Shown here piece after piece: positions 62,589 to 64,000 of a stretch of DNA of 64,000 nt (its first letter is position 1; every line of letters begins with the position of its first letter). The position numbers and the translations under genes are program-made. The DNA is from Thioglobus_B sp964403565 (GTDB taxonomy: Bacteria > Pseudomonadota > Gammaproteobacteria > PS1 > Pseudothioglobaceae), in NCBI GenBank assembly GCA_964403565.1, contig CAYOFV010000002.1:15994-79993 (forward strand), in the 5' to 3' direction. The notes beneath the pieces are model-generated. The model was not told the origin of the DNA, did not search any database, and saw only the letters and a program-made list of their open reading frames with translations.

Positions 62589-63740
62589 ATGCTGAATACA
62601 ATTTTAATATTGACAGTGGTTTTCTTTACTTTAACTTCTTCTGTTTTTTCTGAAACAAATACAGCTAAGGGCTTTATTCAGCCAGAATGGCAATATAAAC
62701 AAGGTGATTCACCATTTCATACAGCGCCAATCATTAAAAATGACAAGGTTATCGTCATACCAAAAAACGGACATATTGATATTATTTCGTTAAAAAATGG
62801 TCGAAAAATATGGAGCAAGGTGCATGCTAAAGGTATATGGGGGCGTTCTTTATCCGCAGGTGTAAGTAATCTTTATTATGGAACTAAAAATAAACAGTTG
62901 TGTGCAGTTGAAATTGACACGGGAGAGAGTAGATGGTGTGTGGAATTTCTAAAGAATGTACAAAGGGCGCCTTTGGAGCATAACAATAAAATATATGTTG
63001 TTACTGCAGAGTTGGGGCCTGGACTAAGTGGAGATAAAACTAAGGGCGGTAGTGTATATGCTATTAATTTAAATGATGGCAGTATTATTTGGAAGGTAGA
63101 TACTAATAACTACGCAATGCAATCCCCAGTTATTAACAATAATACGCTATATGTTGCTGGTAGCTATGACGACCCATCTGTTGATATAGATGAAGGCGGG
63201 CCTGTTTCTATAATTGCATTAGACATTGTTAATGGAAGTAAAAAATGGCAATATTTATCAGAGGATGGTTTTATTAAATCTTTGTACGCTACTGACACAA
63301 ACCTTGCTTTTGTTGGTTATCAAGACTTTATTAGTTCTTTAGATATTGGTACAGGAAAATTATTATGGAGAAAAGACAGTGGTAATTGGGTTCCTGCTAT
63401 AAGTGGTTTTGACAATACTATCTATTATGGATCTGCAAATACTAATGTCCATGCTTGGGATATATCTAGCGGTAATTCAATTTGGAAATACAATATTGAG
63501 AATGGTTCGTTTAATTATGTTTTGGATGCTCCTATAAGAATTGACAACGATATATTTTTTCTTAGCCAAAGAGGGGAGTTATTTGTACTAAATGCTAATA
63601 ATGGAAAGCCAAAAATTCACCAAAAAACAGACATTACTGCACATGTTGGTTTGTCAACAAATGGCAGGTGGGTGGTTATAGGTGATTCTACCGGTACAGT
63701 CCATGCGTACGACTTAAATTCCTTATCTTATAATAATTAA
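62589..63740 (+). CDS. Exported PQQ-like beta-propeller protein
   Basis: A 383-residue protein: signal peptide (LNTILILTVVFFTLTSSVFS), then about seven blades with the PQQ-repeat pattern (AxDxxxGxxxWxxxxxxxx): ISLKNGRKIWSKV, VEIDTGESRWCVEF, INLNDGSIIWKVD, LDIVNGSKKWQYL, LDIGTGKLLWRKDS, WDISSGNSIWKYN, LNANNGKPK. There is no lipobox, so it is not BamB-like in anchoring. The quinoprotein catalytic residues cannot be identified by eye, so PQQ binding is unproven; a structural propeller is the safer call. It stands 75 bp after the cytochrome gene. Confidence 0.83.
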   Translation: MLNTILILTVVFFTLTSSVFSETNTAKGFIQPEWQYKQGDSPFHTAPIIKNDKVIVIPKNGHIDIISLKNGRKIWSKVHAKGIWGRSLSAGVSNLYYGTKNKQLCAVEIDTGESRWCVEFLKNVQRAPLEHNNKIYVVTAELGPGLSGDKTKGGSVYAINLNDGSIIWKVDTNNYAMQSPVINNNTLYVAGSYDDPSVDIDEGGPVSIIALDIVNGSKKWQYLSEDGFIKSLYATDTNLAFVGYQDFISSLDIGTGKLLWRKDSGNWVPAISGFDNTIYYGSANTNVHAWDISSGNSIWKYNIENGSFNYVLDAPIRIDNDIFFLSQRGELFVLNANNGKPKIHQKTDITAHVGLSTNGRWVVIGDSTGTVHAYDLNSLSYNN

Positions 63741-63905
63741 AATAACTTAAACTCAAGCTTTTTAACCCTTTCACGCTTTGGCGTTTTCCACTTTTTGTCA
63801 TCACTTCTGCATAATAATCCTGCAGACACTCTTTCTTTGTCATTTTTTATAGTTTGTATATAGTTTCTACAATATGTTCCAGATTCTAATTTAACAAAAT
63901 TTATA
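63737..63905 (-). pseudogene. Possible C-terminal remnant of a 17-kDa-surface-antigen-like protein
   Basis: An open frame between the tRNA and the propeller gene reads GTYCRNYIQTIKNDKERVS then AGLLCRSDDKKWKTPKRE. The pattern YCRxY...T...G.LCR..D.KW resembles the end of the 17-kDa surface-antigen domain (recalled). No start codon, signal peptide or glycine zipper is present, and the frame continues backward into tRNA-His. Best read as a gene fragment; chance is possible. Confidence 0.3.
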
Positions 63906-63917
63906 AAGTATGGATAA

Positions 63918-63948
63918 AGGAGGTCGCTTTTTGCGGTCTTTTTTTTGA
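63918..63948 (+). terminator. Terminator-like hairpin, plus strand
   Basis: AGGTCGC, loop of T, GCGGTCT then a run of T: 6-bp stem with two G-U pairs and a strong T run. It would stop transcription running from the propeller gene toward the tRNA. Confidence 0.5.
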
Positions 63949-63952
63949 AAAG

Positions 63953-64000
63953 TGGGGCGAGAAACGGGGCTCGAACCCGCGACAACCGGAATCACAATCC
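63953..64000 (-). tRNA. tRNA-His (GTG), 3' part
   Basis: The complement reads anticodon stem-loop with TTGTGATT (anticodon GTG), a T-arm GCGGGTTCGAGCCCCGT, acceptor strand TTCTCGC, discriminator C73 as required for tRNA-His, and an encoded CCA. The 5' half lies beyond the window edge. Confidence 0.93.

Noticed and set aside
63737..63985. Whole 82-residue minus-strand ORF at the right edge
   Set aside because: Its first part is tRNA-His sequence, so the complete ORF cannot be a gene; only the distal part is kept as a possible fragment.

Overview
The window is AT-rich, gene-dense DNA from a gammaproteobacterium. The gene content and order (ntrYX-trkAH, psd beside proS, leuCD, ispG, dxs, aspS-nadA-yebC-purL), the compact spacing and a set of secreted sulfur/redox proteins suggest a SUP05/Thioglobus-like sulfur oxidiser, free-living or symbiotic. 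That placement is an inference from family resemblance; no rRNA gene is present to fix it.

Layout. 1-5.3 kb: end of gatB, an M50 membrane protease, proS, psd, a 163-bp MITE-like repeat and a CorB/CorC-type protein. 5.3-12.4 kb (minus strand): eno, dnaJ, dnaK, coaD, rsmD, ppa, rnd. 12.5-18.0 kb (plus): ntrY, an NtrX-like regulator lacking its AAA+ domain, trkA, trkH. 18.0-18.6 kb: a 600-bp non-coding, repeat-rich stretch. 18.6-22.3 kb (minus): DinG/YoaA-type helicase, a polyprenyl synthase, rlmE. 22.4-27.5 kb (plus): typA (interrupted by a false assembly gap) and an RND permease. 27.5-32.4 kb (minus): a secreted DUF255-DsbD fusion, ruvA, leuD, leuC. 32.5-37.9 kb (plus): a NAGGN-type amidotransferase, rnhA, then secreted or signal-bearing genes (small acidic protein, two rhodanese paralogues, Sel1-repeat protein, DUF3530-like hydrolase). 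37.9-47.9 kb: DUF455, rluE, ratA, smpB, HU, rlmN (cut by a true gap), ispG, DUF2062, dxs, trhP, a small methyltransferase, grxD. 47.9-58.7 kb: YgjP-like metalloprotein, an unannotated 53-aa gene, then a seven-gene minus-strand run htpX-map-DUF502-aspS-nadA-yebC-purL. 58.7-64 kb: small lipoprotein, RluA-family synthase, an Hsp33 with half of its zinc cysteines missing, small orphans, a dihaem cytochrome c next to a PQQ-like beta-propeller, and the 3' part of tRNA-His.

Regulation that can be read directly: three minus-strand genes (dnaK, htpX, rlmE) carry sigma32-like heat-shock promoters with the same 12-bp spacer, and a clear intrinsic terminator lies between dnaK and dnaJ. Strong Shine-Dalgarno sites are concentrated in front of dnaK, HU and the secreted proteins.

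Most of the window is ordinary housekeeping DNA. The best leads for something new are the cytochrome/propeller pair at 61.5-63.7 kb, the secreted rhodanese-centred group at 34.8-37.9 kb, the NtrX variant, the degenerate Hsp33 redox switch, the DUF255-DsbD fusion, the solitary NAGGN amidotransferase, and the MITE family with IS5-like ends. Two N gaps exist: 23834-23933 is an assembly artefact (55-bp duplicated flanks) and 41765-41864 hides real sequence.
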